From Malania oleifera (lineage: Eukaryota; Streptophyta; Magnoliopsida; Santalales; Ximeniaceae): a stretch of DNA of 64,000 nt. The notes beneath the pieces were generated by a model. The model was not told the origin of the DNA. It searched no databases and worked only from the letters and a program-made list of their open reading frames with translations. The DNA lies in assembly GCF_029873635.1 (NCBI RefSeq), contig NC_080417.1, positions 28,053,682 to 28,117,681 on the forward strand, written 5' to 3'. Below are positions 43,255-54,949 of this stretch, in pieces (within the stretch, counting starts at the first letter, position 1; each line of letters starts with the position of its first letter). The translations under genes were made by a program, and so were the position numbers.

Positions 43255-44110
43255 CAGTGCACAATGTTTCAGGGGATGCGTATAAGTCAGCAAAAGCAGT
43301 TATTACTTTGCGAAGTGGAAAAGAAGTTTCCCATCCTGAATTACCTACTGATCAACAGCCAACCGCGCCGACACTTGAGGCGGTAGATGAGACAGATAAA
43401 GGAAAGAAAAAATCAGATGAGGCTAGCTCGAGTTCTATAACGCCCTATAATAAGGAAGATAAGCCAGTTAAGGAATACCAGCCGATGGTTCTATACCCTT
43501 AGCGTTTGACATCTGGACAAAAGAACAAGTATCATACGGAGATTCAAGAGATATTTAAGCAGGTAAAAATCAACATCCCACTCTTAGATGCCATACAGCA
43601 GATCCCTGCATATGCAAAATTCCTGAAAGACCTCTGCACCATAAAAAGGAAACTGAACGTGAAGAAAAAGGCTTTCTTAACTAAGTAGGTCAGTGCATTG
43701 ATTCTTAGTCAGACTCCATAGAAACTTAGAGATCCTGGGTCCCCTACGATATCAATCATGATCGGTGAATCTCGTATAGGGAGAGCTCTACTTGACCTTG
43801 GGAGTAGTGTGAATCTGCTTCTGTCTTCGTTATATGACCAGCTGGGTTTAGGTGAATTGAAGAGAACTACTATGATGCTACAGATGGCAGACAGATCTGT
43901 AAAGGCTCCACGAGGTATTGTTGAGGATGTTTTGGTTTAGGTTGACAAATTTTACTATCCTCTGGATTTCGTTGTTTTGGATATGCAGCAGCCTGTTTCC
44001 ACCATATATCAGGCTCCTGTCATTTGGGGCGACCATTCCTTGCTACTTCAAACACCCTGATTAACTGTCAGAGCGGAGTCCTCAAGCTCACATTTGGGAA
44101 CATGACACTG
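43255..44110 (+). pseudogene. E12 gag C-terminus and aspartic protease
   Basis: The linker VITLRSGKEVSHPE is followed by a charged stretch and NKYHTEIQEIFKQVKINIPL (43,521). The protease block LLDLGSSVNLL has its catalytic Asp at 43,794, and ADRSVKAPRGIVEDVLV and RPFLATSNTLINC follow (44,027). Protease cleaves the polyprotein in the particle. Stops at 43,501, 43,686, 43,720 and 43,938, and a frameshift near 44,025. The DLG triad, in place of DSG/DTG, is also found in E6 and E10. Confidence 0.85.
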
Positions 44111-44399
44111 GAAATGAATGTTTTTAATGCTCATAGGATGTCAAGTGAGTGTGATGACGCAAATACTCATGCAATCGATGTGATAGATGACTTAGACACT
44201 TCAGAGCTACTATCAGTACTCGACGTCGATGCCGCACTTGAAAATGACTCTTTTGCGCAGTTTGAAGGGATTGATGAATTATTGCTAGAATCGGAGGAGC
44301 AGATCCCAGATAGTGTTCCTCATATGTTTGATGTGAGTTATACAAGTAGTTGGCGTAAGCCTACATTTGAGGTCATTGACCTACCAGAAATTCTGAAGT

Positions 44400-45560
44400 C
44401 ATCCGCAAAAGAAATTCCAACACTTGAGTTGAAACCTTTGCCTGCCGAGCTGAAATATGCTTTCTTGGGTCTAGTAGACGGCACATTCCCTATGGTAATT
44501 TCTTCACAACTTACTTTTGAACAGGAAACTAAATTATTGCAGGTACTTCGAGAGCATCAAGGAGCGATTGGATGGACTATTGCTGACATCGAGGGTATCG
44601 ACCCTTCCATTTGCACTCATAACATTTTCCTCGAAGGAGACGCTAAACCAGTTCGAGATGCACAAAGGAGGCTAAATCCAGCCATGAAAGAGGTGGTAAA
44701 AAACGAAGTGCTGAAATTATTAGCTGCTGACATCATCTATCCAATCTCCGACAGCAAATGGGTAAGCCCAACACAAGTAGTTCCAAAAAATCTGGTTTGA
44801 CTGTCATTGAAAATGCTAATGGAGAATTGATCCCATCTAGGAAAGTAACGGGTTAGAGAATGTGCATTGATCATCGTAAATTGAATTCGGCTAGCCGAAA
44901 AGATCATTTCTCGTTACCTTTCCTAGATCAGATATTAGAGAAAGTAACTGGTAATTCTTTTTATTGTTTCTTGGATGGATTTTCTGGTTACTATCAAATT
45001 GCCGTAGCACCTGAGGACCAAGAGAAGACTACCTTCACTTGTCCCTTTGGCACCTTTGCTTTCCACAGAATGCCATTTGGTCTATGTAATGTCCCTGCTA
45101 CTTTCCAATGCTGTATGATGAGTATTTTCTCTGATATGTTAGATGATATATGCAAAATTTTTATGGATGACTTTTCTGTGTTCGGTAAGTCTTTTGATCA
45201 TTGTTTGACTCATTTAATTGTGATTTTGAAAAGATGTGAGGCAAAGAATTTACTTCTAAACTGGGAAAAATGTCAATTTATGGTACGTAGTGGTTTAGTA
45301 CTTGGACATTTGGTTTCTGAGCGTGGTATAGAAGTTGACAGGGCCAAGGTAGAGCTGATTTCTCAGTTACCTGTCCCTAAGACAGTCCGGGATATTCGCT
45401 CTTTCCTTGGTCATGCTGGTTTCTATAGATGTTTTATTGAGGGTTTCAGTAGTATTGCTAAACCATTATGTACCTTGTTGCATAATAAAATTGAATTTTT
45501 GTGGACTGATGATTGTCAACAGGCCTTTGAAACACGAAAGCGACATTTGACTATTGAGCC
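44400..45560 (+). pseudogene. E12 reverse transcriptase
   Basis: LKPLPAELKYAFLG (44,428) leads into EGIDPSICTHNIFLEGDAKP, the start of RT. After a frameshift near 44,795 it continues [20 protein letters not shown] (44,860), [18 protein letters not shown] (44,971), [15 protein letters not shown] (45,061), the catalytic FMDDFSVFG (45,160-45,186) and [17 protein letters not shown] (45,400). The active-site Asp pair is intact. Apart from the frameshift and a stop at 44,855 the domain is nearly complete. Confidence 0.9.
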
Positions 45561-45960
45561 TATCATGCAACCTCCTCGGTGGGACTTGCCATTTGAGATC
45601 ATGACCGATGCTAGCGACTACACTCTTGGTGCTGTTCTAGGTCAACAAATTGATAACAAGCCGTCGGTTATTTATTATGCCAATCGAACTTTGAATGATG
45701 CTCAGAGAAATTATACCACCATTGAGAAGGAGTTATTAGCTGTTGTTTTTGCTTTAGAAAAATTTCGCTCTTATGTCATTGGTGCACCTGTCATTATTTT
45801 TACTGGCCACTCTGCTTTGAAATATTTATTAGCAAAGAAGGACGCCAAGCCCAGGTTGATCAGGTGGATTCTACTCCTCCAAGAATTCGATTTCACCATA
45901 CGTGATAAAAAGGGCGTGGAAAACGTTGTAGCTGACCATCTTTTTCGGTTGCAACTACCC
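45561..45960 (+). pseudogene. E12 RNase H, catalytic Asp replaced by Gly
   Basis: [18 protein letters not shown] (45,592) holds the first catalytic Asp. [17 protein letters not shown] (45,716) holds the Glu. In [13 protein letters not shown] the position normally Asp is Gly (codon GGC at 45,805-45,807). The tail [11 protein letters not shown] is at about 45,920. The frame is open throughout, so this is a missense loss in an otherwise uninterrupted domain. RNase H would degrade the RNA strand during cDNA synthesis. Confidence 0.85.
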
Positions 45961-47302
45961 GAGGTAGTGGTGTCCCCTCCCTTGAATGATGACTTTCCTG
46001 ATGAATGTCTCTTTGCTGTGTCACGCACTCCATGGTTCGCCAACATTGTGAATTATCTCGTCATCGACCGAATGCCAGACCATTGGCTCACCCAGGACAA
46101 GCGTAAGTTCCTAGCTAAGGTAAGACATTATTATTTTGATAATCCATACCTGTTCAAATATTGTTTCAACCAATTGGTGCGTAGATGTGTTCCAGATGAT
46201 GAATTTAGTTCCGTGATGCATTTTTGCCATGGTGGGACATGTGGAGGCCACTTTGCTGCTAAGAAAACTGTTTCAAAAATATTACAAAGTGGACTCTACT
46301 GGCCTACCATGTTTAAAGATGTTGAAAATTTTTGTAAAGCATGTGAGGCCTGTCAAAAATTAGGAAAAATTACTACCAAGAATGAAATGCCTATGTCCCC
46401 CATATTGACTCTTGAGATTTTTGATTGTTGGGGTATTGATTTTAATGGGACCTTTCCCCATTTCTTTCGGGCATTCTTACATTTTGGTCACTGTGGACTA
46501 TGTTTCTAAATGGGTGGAGGCAATACCTTGTCGAACCAATGACCATAAGGTTGTCATACGTTTTCTCAAAGAGTTATTTGCACGCTTTGGCATGCCCAAG
46601 GCAATCATTAGTGATGGAGGGTCCCATTTCTGTAACAAACCTTTTGAAAAACTCATGCAAAAATATGGTGTAACCCGCAAAGTCTCTGCCCCTTACCACC
46701 CTCAGACCAATGGTCAAGCTGAATTGGCCAATAGAGAGATCAAAACGATACTTGAAAAAACCGTGCGTCCTAATCGTAAGGACTGGTTAGAAAAACTTAT
46801 TGATGCACTTTGGGCCTACCGAACAGCTTTTAAGACAAACTTAGGGATGTCTCCCTACAGGTTAGTATACGGTAAGGCATGTCATTTACCTGTTGGAATT
46901 CAACATCGTGCTTTATGGGCTATCAAACAGATTAACCTTTCACTTGATGATGCCACTGGTTTAAGAAAATTGTAGGTATGTGAGCTTGAAGAATCTCGAA
47001 GGGACGCGTATGATAATGCTCATTTGGCTAAGGAGCGGATGAAGTTGCTACATGATAGGAACATCAAAGAAAAACAATTTTTCCCTTCTCAACAAGTGCT
47101 ACTCTATGACTCCAGACTGCATGTGTTTCCTGGGAAATTGAAATCCCGGTGGGGCGGTCCGTATATTATTGAAAAAGTTCATTCTCATGGTGCGATAGAG
47201 ATTGTAGATCTGAAGAATGGCAACCGCTTCACAGTCAATGGACAGCACCTAAAGCCTTTCATGACCCCATTCGATGTCGACAAAGAGGTTTTGCTTTTGT
47301 AA
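45961..47302 (+). pseudogene. E12 integrase
   Basis: The N-terminal zinc-binding part reads [17 protein letters not shown] (46,219) and ends [12 protein letters not shown] (46,336). The first catalytic Asp is in [10 protein letters not shown] (46,429). A frameshift follows near 46,460-46,480 and the core continues at [29 protein letters not shown] with the second Asp (46,607) and [12 protein letters not shown] with the Glu (46,709). After a stop at 46,973 the C-terminal part has LKSRWGGPYIIEKV, the GPY/F-like module, and NGQHLKPF, ending at 47,302. All three catalytic acids are present but split between frames. Confidence 0.9.
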
Positions 47303-47575
47303 GACCCCAGGGGAGTCCTCTGACCTTTCTATGCTACTGTTTTATTTTTATTTTTTTTTTTATTTTTTTTTATTTTTTTTTATTTTTTTTTATTTTTTTT
47401 GTTCGTTTATTTGTTTTAGTTGTGTTTTTTCCTTTTCTTTCTTGTTACATTAGTCAGTAGTACTTTTCCATTAGTTGTTTACCGTGCACAATTTAATTTC
47501 CCCTGCGCTTTCACATTGAGGACAATGTTCCACTTTAGTTTGGGAGGGGGGGTGAGCATTCGCATGTGACACTGT
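47303..47575 (+). other. E12 post-pol spacer with T-rich minisatellite and internal purine tract
   Basis: 47,341-47,400 is a repeat of roughly TTTATTTTTT units. At 47,515-47,554, GAGGACAATGTTCCACTT is followed by TAGTTTGGGAGGGGGGGTG, a G-rich purine run. The same block occurs in E10 on the minus strand at 58,328-58,376. In Athila-like elements such a tract lies after pol and may serve as a second plus-strand primer. Confidence 0.7.
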
Positions 47576-49031
47576 GCACATACATGTACCGAGTTTCATA
47601 TTATTAAAAAAAATAAAATAAAATAAAATAAAAAAGAGAGAGAAATAAAGGAGGAGTACTGAAGGAATTACATTGCACTATGCTATGCTTAACATTGCGT
47701 ATACCTTTCACATACTCGCATATAACTTAAGAATGACACACTTGAGTCAATCATGCATAGTTTCTTTTTATATGATTTTATGACTCCATGAAGAATCAAT
47801 TGGTAGTACATTCGTGTTAATTTGACTATATAATTTCCTGTATTTATATGGCATCTCACGAGGCTAAATAAACACATTCACGTGATTCATTGCACTTAGG
47901 GTTTCCTATGAGCACTGAGAGAGCACCCGTGGCGACTATGACACCTTGTGAGATATCCTTGAGCTATTTATCGTCCTTTTGAGTGTTAATATCAAATCAG
48001 AGTTCACAGAACTGAATTCTATTTTTTTGGATGATTTCTTGTACACTAGTCTTTTTTTTTTTTTGATTTGCTAACCTAGAGGTAACACCTAGTGGGGAGA
48101 TAGAAACCTAAGTCTTGTAGCCTACTCAAAATGTGAAGGCTGAGCCACCCCTAGAGATAGACTTAGTTCATGGACCAGTATTCGAGCTCAATTCCCATTG
48201 ATTGTATGAAGATTACAAAAGAAGTGTTAAGATTGTCCTAATTGATCAAGAAAAGACAAAAAATGAAGAATGAGTAGAAGAAAGAACAAGAAATACATAT
48301 GTGCAAGAGATGAAACGCTAATGCTTGATCCACATACATATCACAAAGAATCAAGGACACGACACATATTTTTCACGTATGAAGATTCTTCAACTGATTA
48401 ATGCCTCAGATGCATTCACGACAAGTTTGTGAGTAAGTTGATCTAGGGTGGTCTCAGTTGGATACGGCGAGTAGGTGAGAAGATGCTAGGGTGAAGGACC
48501 CGACACCTCATAGATAGGCTAGATCCTTTCCAAACTAGTCCACTCCATATACTTAGCGTTGTTCCTTTTAATATGTGGGATGTTTGATCATGACACTCCT
48601 CCTCACATATGATGAGTGAACCCATTTTCTTTGAGTGTTTTTGAGGGTATACCAGTTAGGCCGAGTCAAAGCGACCGTTCTGTAGGTGTCCACTGGCGTC
48701 CTAGGTGTACTGAGTCACACACACCTCGAGAGTTTACCTATTTATACTTGAACTTATATGATTGCATTAACTTTGAATGTGCCACTGATTAACTTCATGT
48801 GAGTATACTACTCTTAAATGACATATAAATGATGAAACTTACATGAGTGATGTGCTTTGGAGTCGTGTGCATTGAATATGAACGAGCTTGTGTGAAATTC
48901 AGTTATGTTCTTGTATGTGAAGTGGTATAGTTATGTCGCATGTGCATTGATTTCATGATCACTAGAGTATGTAGTTGTAGACACCACCCTGAAATTCATT
49001 CACATCATTTGCTAGAGACTAGCAAAACGTT
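47576..49031 (+). other. E12 3' non-coding region
   Basis: About 1.45 kb without a credible frame; no env-like protein. Conserved with E6 and E10 as described for those elements. Confidence 0.75.
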
Positions 49032-49043
49032 AGTTGGGGGATG
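49032..49043 (+). other. E12 polypurine tract
   Basis: AGTTGGGGGATG directly before the 3' LTR. Confidence 0.8.
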
Positions 49044-50184
49044 TGATTATGCGTCAAAACTGCATAATTGGGCATCTTAACCCAGACTTTACGGTTTATA
49101 TTTTTAATTAAATGTCCAAAATTATCCAATATTTTAATAAAGTGCCAAAATCATCATTCTTGGACTTTATTGCACTATTTATGAAGTTTTGGTAATTTTT
49201 GTTACAGGAAAAATCTCAGAAATCAAAACCTATACTTGTTCATATTTCGTACATAACTTTTCCGTCTGAGCTCCGATGGAGACGATTCAAATTTCTGGAG
49301 AAAGAGGAAAAGATTATCTACAATTTCATGTTTTAAGTTTTATGAGAAATAGGCTCCAGAAGAGTTTGATTTGTGATGAACAGAGAATGAAAAAAATGAA
49401 AAAAAAAATATAACAATTCGGGTTGGACAAGCCGGGTCAAGTTGATGAATCCGGATCCTAGGGCAGCGCATCCCCCTCCCCTTTATATTTCCTTCTTCTT
49501 CTTATTTCCGATGAGCAGCCCCCTGAGGCCCCTCTCTTTCCCTCTGCTCCCTTTCTCTTCTCTCTGGCTCTCTCCCTGAACTCTCTCTGTATTTCTTATG
49601 TTTTTTTTTTTCCTTCGTTCTCTCTCTATTCTCAGTCTGCCCTTCTCTCTATTTCTCAGTTTTTTTCCCTTCTTTCCCTTACCTTTGCTCTCGCCCCTCT
49701 CCTCCCTTTCCCAATTCTCTCCTACTCTGAACACAGCCCCTCTTCCCTTCTGTTCTTTCATTCTCTCCTTCTGCTGCAACTCTTAATTCCAGCCTTGCAA
49801 CCAGTCCGAGCAGCCCCTGCCCAGCTCATCCTCACGGCTCCTCTGCATCTCTAGAATCTCCCTGCAAGCCACTTGAAGAAGCAGCAGCAGTTTGCTACCA
49901 TTACCAGCAACCACGACAGCCCCAGCAGCCGAGTTCCTCCACTGCAACTGCTCTGGACAACCACCGCAGCATTAGCCGAAAACTAGTCAACACCAGTCCC
50001 CCTCCTCGGCCAAGCCTCTCTGCTGCCTGCAAGTCCATACCAGCAGCAATTACAACATAGCAGCAGCCTCCATGAGCACCAGGCCGAGCTTCTGCCAGTC
50101 TAAAGCCACGGCTAGCTAGCCTCCAGTCTTCAGCATGCTCCAAACTCCACACGGTAAAGACAACACTTCAGCACTGCCATGACC

Positions 50185-50234
<50 letters not shown>

Positions 50235-51021
50235 AAAAAATCTTTTTATTTAATTTCTTTTCTTCTCTTTTATTTTCTTTCAGTTTTTCTTTTATTTTAT
50301 TATTATTATTATTGTTATTTGCTTGGATAGTATTTTTAAATTGTTAAAGTTTCTTTTAGACTTGATTACTTTTGGGATCTTTATTAAAGAAAAAATTTTT
50401 ATAGGAATGTTTGGTTAGGTCTTCATTTTTGCTACAATGTTTATTTATTTATCTATTTGTCTTTATCTTAGAAATTAAATTAGTTACCCTTTTAAAGTTT
50501 AATTTTTGATTGAAGCTCGATTAGTTTAGGGTTATTTTTACCAAAGTTCTCATTTTTATTGTGTTCCGTTATTGTTTGCCTATCTTAAATTGTGATGTTG
50601 ATTCGTAATTTTTGGTCCATGTTAAAGATTTGGTTTTTATTGTGTGCGTGTGTGTTTGGTTGAGTTTCCATTCCTATGTGTTTTAATTCCATGTTCTAGG
50701 TTACCATCCTTAATTAATGCGTGCTTTAATGTTTCCTTGAGTAGGTTAGGGTTTCCCGTTTTTATTCTTTAGTTCAATACATGTTAGTTTTAGGACTTTA
50801 ATTTGCGTGCTATTTAATTTGTTAAAAATAAAATCAAACAATTTTGAAAATCTCGAATCTGAACTAAGTTGAGTACATCTTTATTTTCGATTGGACGAAC
50901 GTAACATTTGAGATTAAAACGCATTCCTTGAGGAGACGATCTAGCCCTTGGGCTAAATATTACACGACGTAACTCCTATACTTGGGATAGCTTCCAAGCT
51001 GCTCATTTTTCGAGTGAGTCA
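49044..51021 (+). repeat. E12 3' LTR
   Basis: 1,978 bp, TGATTATGCG ... GAGTGAGTCA. It is 41 bp shorter than the 5' LTR, mostly because (ATT)n is short here (about 50,297-50,315) while (CT)n at 50,186-50,234 is longer. Confidence 0.9.
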
Positions 51022-51026
51022 TCGAC

Positions 51027-51202
51027 GAAATTCATACTGTTCCAAAACCTCTCTCGGTATTTCCTCGTCGACGAAACTTGGCTTCGTCGACGAGGCCCTC
51101 TTATGCCCTCATTGATGAATACCTTGTGTTCATCGACGAGGCCTCTGATAATTTCCCTTCCTCTTTATTATTTTAAATACCATTTTTATTCGGGTTGTCA
51201 CA
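51027..51202 (-). repeat. E11 3' LTR, proximal part
   Basis: The remainder of the E11 3' LTR on the far side of E12. On the minus strand it starts TGTGACAACCCG at 51,202. Contains CGTCGACGA palindromes. The polypurine tract AGGAGGGGAGAA (minus strand) lies at 51,203-51,213. Confidence 0.85.
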
Positions 51203-51493
51203 TTCTCCCCTCCTTATAAAATTTCGTCCTCGAAATTTACTATTCATATAATTCATCATCCCTTAGTAGGCAAAATGGTCTACTTATTTTATTACTTACC
51301 CTCACTTATGGTGGAGGAATACCGTGGTTACATTTCAAGTCCTGGGAGATTACATATACTAAAATAAAATTTCCCCCAAAACCAAAATACCACATACTGC
51401 CTAAAACATTACATGTACCTGCAAAAGAAACATTACATATTTACTCATATTTTCTAATTACATTTAAACTTCTTGGAATAGTTGCGGATATTT

Positions 51494-51769
51494 CTATCTG
51501 ATATGCTCCTCGAGCTCCCAAGAAGCCTCTTCTATCACATGATTCCTCCATAGAACTTTTACCAGAGGAATCTTCTTACTACGTAGTTCCTGTTCCTTTC
51601 TGTCCAGAATTTGCACTGGTACCTCCTCAAAGACTAGTGAGTCACTGAGTTCTAATTCACCATAGCTGATAATATGAGAAGGGTTTGGGACATATTTTCT
51701 CAACATAGATTCGTGGAATACACTGTGCATCCTGGATAGTGTAGGTGGCAAAGGTAGCCTGTAGGCCAC
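51494..51769 (-). pseudogene. E11 integrase tail and chromodomain
   Basis: AYRLPLPPTLSRMHSVFHES and MLRKYVPNPSHI are the integrase-chromodomain linker. The chromodomain proper reads ILDRKEQELRSKKIPLVKVL and WRNHVIEEASWELEE, ending with a stop near 51,492. In chromoviruses this domain is thought to guide insertion to chromatin. This last part is uninterrupted. Confidence 0.9.
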
Positions 51770-52800
51770 CGGCCCTACTTTCTCTAAAATCTCAAATGGA
51801 CCGATAAACCTAAGGCTAAGTTTACCCTTCCTACCAAACCTCAGAACTCCTTTTAATGGAGCTATCTTCAGAAATACATGATCACCAGTATCAAATTCTA
51901 AATTCCTACGGCGATTATCGGCATAACTTTTTTGTCAGCTCTGAGTTGGACTAATTTTATCCTTGATAAGTCAAACTTTCTCATACGCCTGCTGTTGTAG
52001 CTCTGGCCTCACAACTTGCCGCTCACTTATCTCGTCCCAATACAAAGGAGATCGACATCTCCTATCGTACAGTGCCTCAAACGGTGTCATGCCAATACTG
52101 GACTGGTAACTGTTATTATATGCGAACTCTACCAGCGGCATGAACTGAGTCCAACTAGCCCCAAAATCTAAAACACATGCTCGGAGCATATCTTCTAATA
52201 TCTATATCGTCCTCTTAGTTTGCCCGTCTGACTGAGGATGGAATGTCGTGCTGAAAGATAGCTGAGACCCTAAACCTTCCTGTAAGCTTCTCTAGAAATA
52301 TGACGTAAAGCATGGGCCTCGATCTGACACTATGGATACTGGCACCCCATGAGAACAAACTATCTCCTGGATGTAAATCTCCGCTAAACGGCTGAGGGAA
52401 TAACTTATCTTGATAGGGAGGAAATGGGTGGACTTAGTCAACTAGTCTACTATCACCCAAATCGTATTCTGGCCATACGATGTCGACGGCAGCCCTGAAA
52501 CAAAATCCATGGATATATGATCCCACTTTCACTCAGGGATAAATAACGGCTGCAACTGACCCGATGGCCTCTGGTGCTTAACTTTTACCTACTAGCATGT
52601 CAAGCACTGGGCTACATACTCAACAATCTCCCTTTTCATACCACTCCACCAATAAAACTCTCGCAGATCCCTATACATTTTCGTACTGCTGGGATGGACC
52701 GTATACAAGGATCTATGAGCCTTCTCTAAAATAGTCCTCCTAATGTCAGCATCAACAGGAACACACAGTCTGGAACGGAACCACAAAGCTCCGTCATCTG
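51770..52800 (-). pseudogene. E11 integrase core
   Basis: Minus strand: RRTILEKAHRSLYTVHPSST and YWWSGMKREIVEYVAQCLTC form the N-terminal zinc region (52,592-52,740). ISMDFVSGLP (near 52,500) has the first Asp and IVSDRGPCF (near 52,320) the second. The expected catalytic Glu in the SDGQT-x-RTI block is Lys (codon AAG, 52,214-52,216). EFAYNNSYQSSIGMTPFEA (52,080) is intact. Stops at several points. Confidence 0.85.
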
Positions 52801-52828
52801 AAATGCAGAATTCCTCTCCCCGACCACT

Positions 52829-53670
52829 CTACACTCTATCCATTACCTCTACCAATTCTGGATCTTCCTTCTGAGCAGCTTTAATTCTTTCTTGCAGCAT
52901 AGGCTGCACCACTAAACTGGTGATACATACTGGAGTATTACTCTCAATCAATTTAATGTTGAGTCTCTCTAGATCCATCATAATCGGACGCTGGATCTCT
53001 ATAGCTGCCAACGCTGATTCCCCAAATTTCTTGCTCAGTGCATCAACTACCACTTTTGTTTTCCCTGGGTGGTAACTGATAGTACAATCAAAATCTTTAA
53101 TTAATTCTAACCACCTTCTCTGTCTCATATTCAATTCCTTCTGGGTGAAGAAATACTTTAAGCTCTTGTGGTCGGAGAAAATCTCACACTGCTCACCGTA
53201 CAAATAATGCCTCCAAATTTTCAATGCGTGTACCATTGCAGCCAATTCAAGATCTTGGGTAGGGTAGTTCTTTTCATATTCTTTCAACTATCTGGACGCA
53301 TATGCCACCACCATGCCATGTTGCATCAACACACAGTCAAGTCCCTTCAAGGATGCATCACTATAGAAAGTATACCCCTCACCCCCAGACGGGATGATCA
53401 ATATAGGCGCTGTGACTAACCTCTGCTTCAGTTCTTGAAAACTTTGCTCACAACTATCGTCCTATTCAAATCTGGCATTCTTCCTAGTTAGTTGTGTAAG
53501 AGGCCCTAATAAAGTTGAGAACCCCTCAACGAAATGAAGGTAATAACCAGCTAACCCCAAGAAACTCCTGATCTCTTGGACGTTCCTCAGTCTAGCCCAA
53601 TTCACTACCGCCTCAATCTTAGTGGGATCTATAAAAATTCTGTCTCCTGAGATAACATGCCCTAAAAACA
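52829..53670 (-). pseudogene. E11 RT C-terminus and RNase H
   Basis: [20 protein letters not shown] (53,665) and [19 protein letters not shown] complete RT. FYSDASLKGLDCVLMQ (near 53,350) starts RNase H, and [19 protein letters not shown] and [18 protein letters not shown] follow (53,170-53,250). The RNase H Asp and Glu residues are kept; stops at about 53,459 and 53,288. Confidence 0.85.
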
Positions 53671-54469
53671 CAACTTTCTTGAGCCAAAATTCACATTTAC
53701 TGAATTACGCATACAACTTCTTCTCCCTAAGCATCTGCAAGACCTGCTTCAAATGTATCTCGTGCTCCTCATAGCTCCTCGAATAGACCAGTACATCATC
53801 AATAAAAACAACTACAAACTGATCTAAATATGGATGAAAAATCCTATTCATCAAATCCATAAATACCGCAGGAGCATTCGTCAAACCAAATGATATAATG
53901 AGAAACTCATAATGCCCATATCTGGTCCTGAAAGCTGTCTTCGATACATCATCAGCTCTCACCTTTACCTGATGGTAGCCTGACCTAAGATCGATCTTGG
54001 AATACACCCGTGTACCCTGGAGCTGGTCAAACAAATCATCAATACAGGGTAGAGGATACTTGTTCTTGATAGTCACTTTATTAATCTCTCTGTAATCTAT
54101 AGACATCCTCATAGACCCGTCCTTCTTCTTCATAAATAGCACTGGAGCTCCCCACGAAGATACACTAGGTCATATGAAGCCCTTATCAAGGAAATCCTGC
54201 AACTGATCTTTCAGTTCTGCCAACTCTACTAGCGCCATTCGGTATGGTGCTTTAGAGATTAGCGTTGTACCTGGAAGTAGATCAATAGGAAAATCTACTT
54301 CATGATCAGGTGGTAGATCTGGTAATTCATCTGGGAACACATCCATAAATTCTTTCACCAGAGACGTATTGATAAGCTTCAATTCATTGTCTGACATTTC
54401 CTTCACAAAAGTCATGAATCCCAGACAGCCATTCTGGAGTAGCCTCCTTGCCTGAACAGCTGAGACCAT
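53671..54469 (-). pseudogene. E11 reverse transcriptase
   Basis: FMDVFPDELPDLPPDHEVDF (54,350) and ISKAPYRMALVELAELKDQL lead in. [20 protein letters not shown] (54,110), [15 protein letters not shown] (54,005) and [19 protein letters not shown] (53,890) follow, then the catalytic [15 protein letters not shown] (about 53,770-53,812). The Asp pair is intact. A stop near 54,168 and one near 53,703 interrupt the frame. Confidence 0.9.
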
Positions 54470-54487
54470 CTAAGGTAAAGATTGCAC

Positions 54488-54916
54488 TCATGACCCTATA
54501 AATCTGAATTCTGATTTCCCTAGAGGTCTAAATATCACTTCTCTAGCATGACAGTCTATATTAGCAGAATTAGCTGATAGCCAATCCATGCTGAAGATGA
54601 TGTCAAACTTGTGCATATCCATCATCACCAAATCAATAGATAAAATTCTCCCCTGAACATCAACTGGACAACTGTGGAGTATCCTACCACATCTCACCGC
54701 TGACCCGGTCGGAGTAGCCACTAATAACCCGACATCTAATGATTGTTTTTCAACCCCACACAATTTAACACACCACAAGGACACAAATGAATGTGTGGCA
54801 CCAAAATCAAAAAGTGCAATAACTTTAAATGAAAACATATTAATCGTACCTGTCACCACATCGCCGGCCACCTCAGCATTGGCCGACGTCAAAGCGAAAA
54901 CCCTGGCTAGGGCCAT
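54488..54916 (-). pseudogene. E11 aspartic protease
   Basis: IALFDFGATHSFVSLWC near 54,810 is the active-site region, with Phe where Ser or Thr is usual (DFG in place of DSG). FDIIFSMDWLSANSANIDC follows near 54,590, the conserved flap and C-terminal block of chromovirus proteases. The frame is open for 142 codons. Confidence 0.85.
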
Positions 54917-54949
54917 ATTCCTTTGCTAGCCTCCATGTGGCGCCTAGTA

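Larger units (their letters stand above)
39551..51021 (+). mobile_element. E12: Athila-like Ty3/gypsy element with full but broken pol
   Basis: 11.5 kb: 5' LTR 39,551-41,569, primer binding site 41,576, gag, protease, RT, RNase H, integrase, internal purine tract, 3' non-coding region, polypurine tract 49,032-49,043, 3' LTR 49,044-51,021. Perfect TCGAC target duplications. Same subfamily as E10, judging from gag, protease and LTR sequence, and more distantly related to E6. It is the only Athila-like copy here that still has RT. Several stops and frameshifts make it inactive. Confidence 0.9.
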
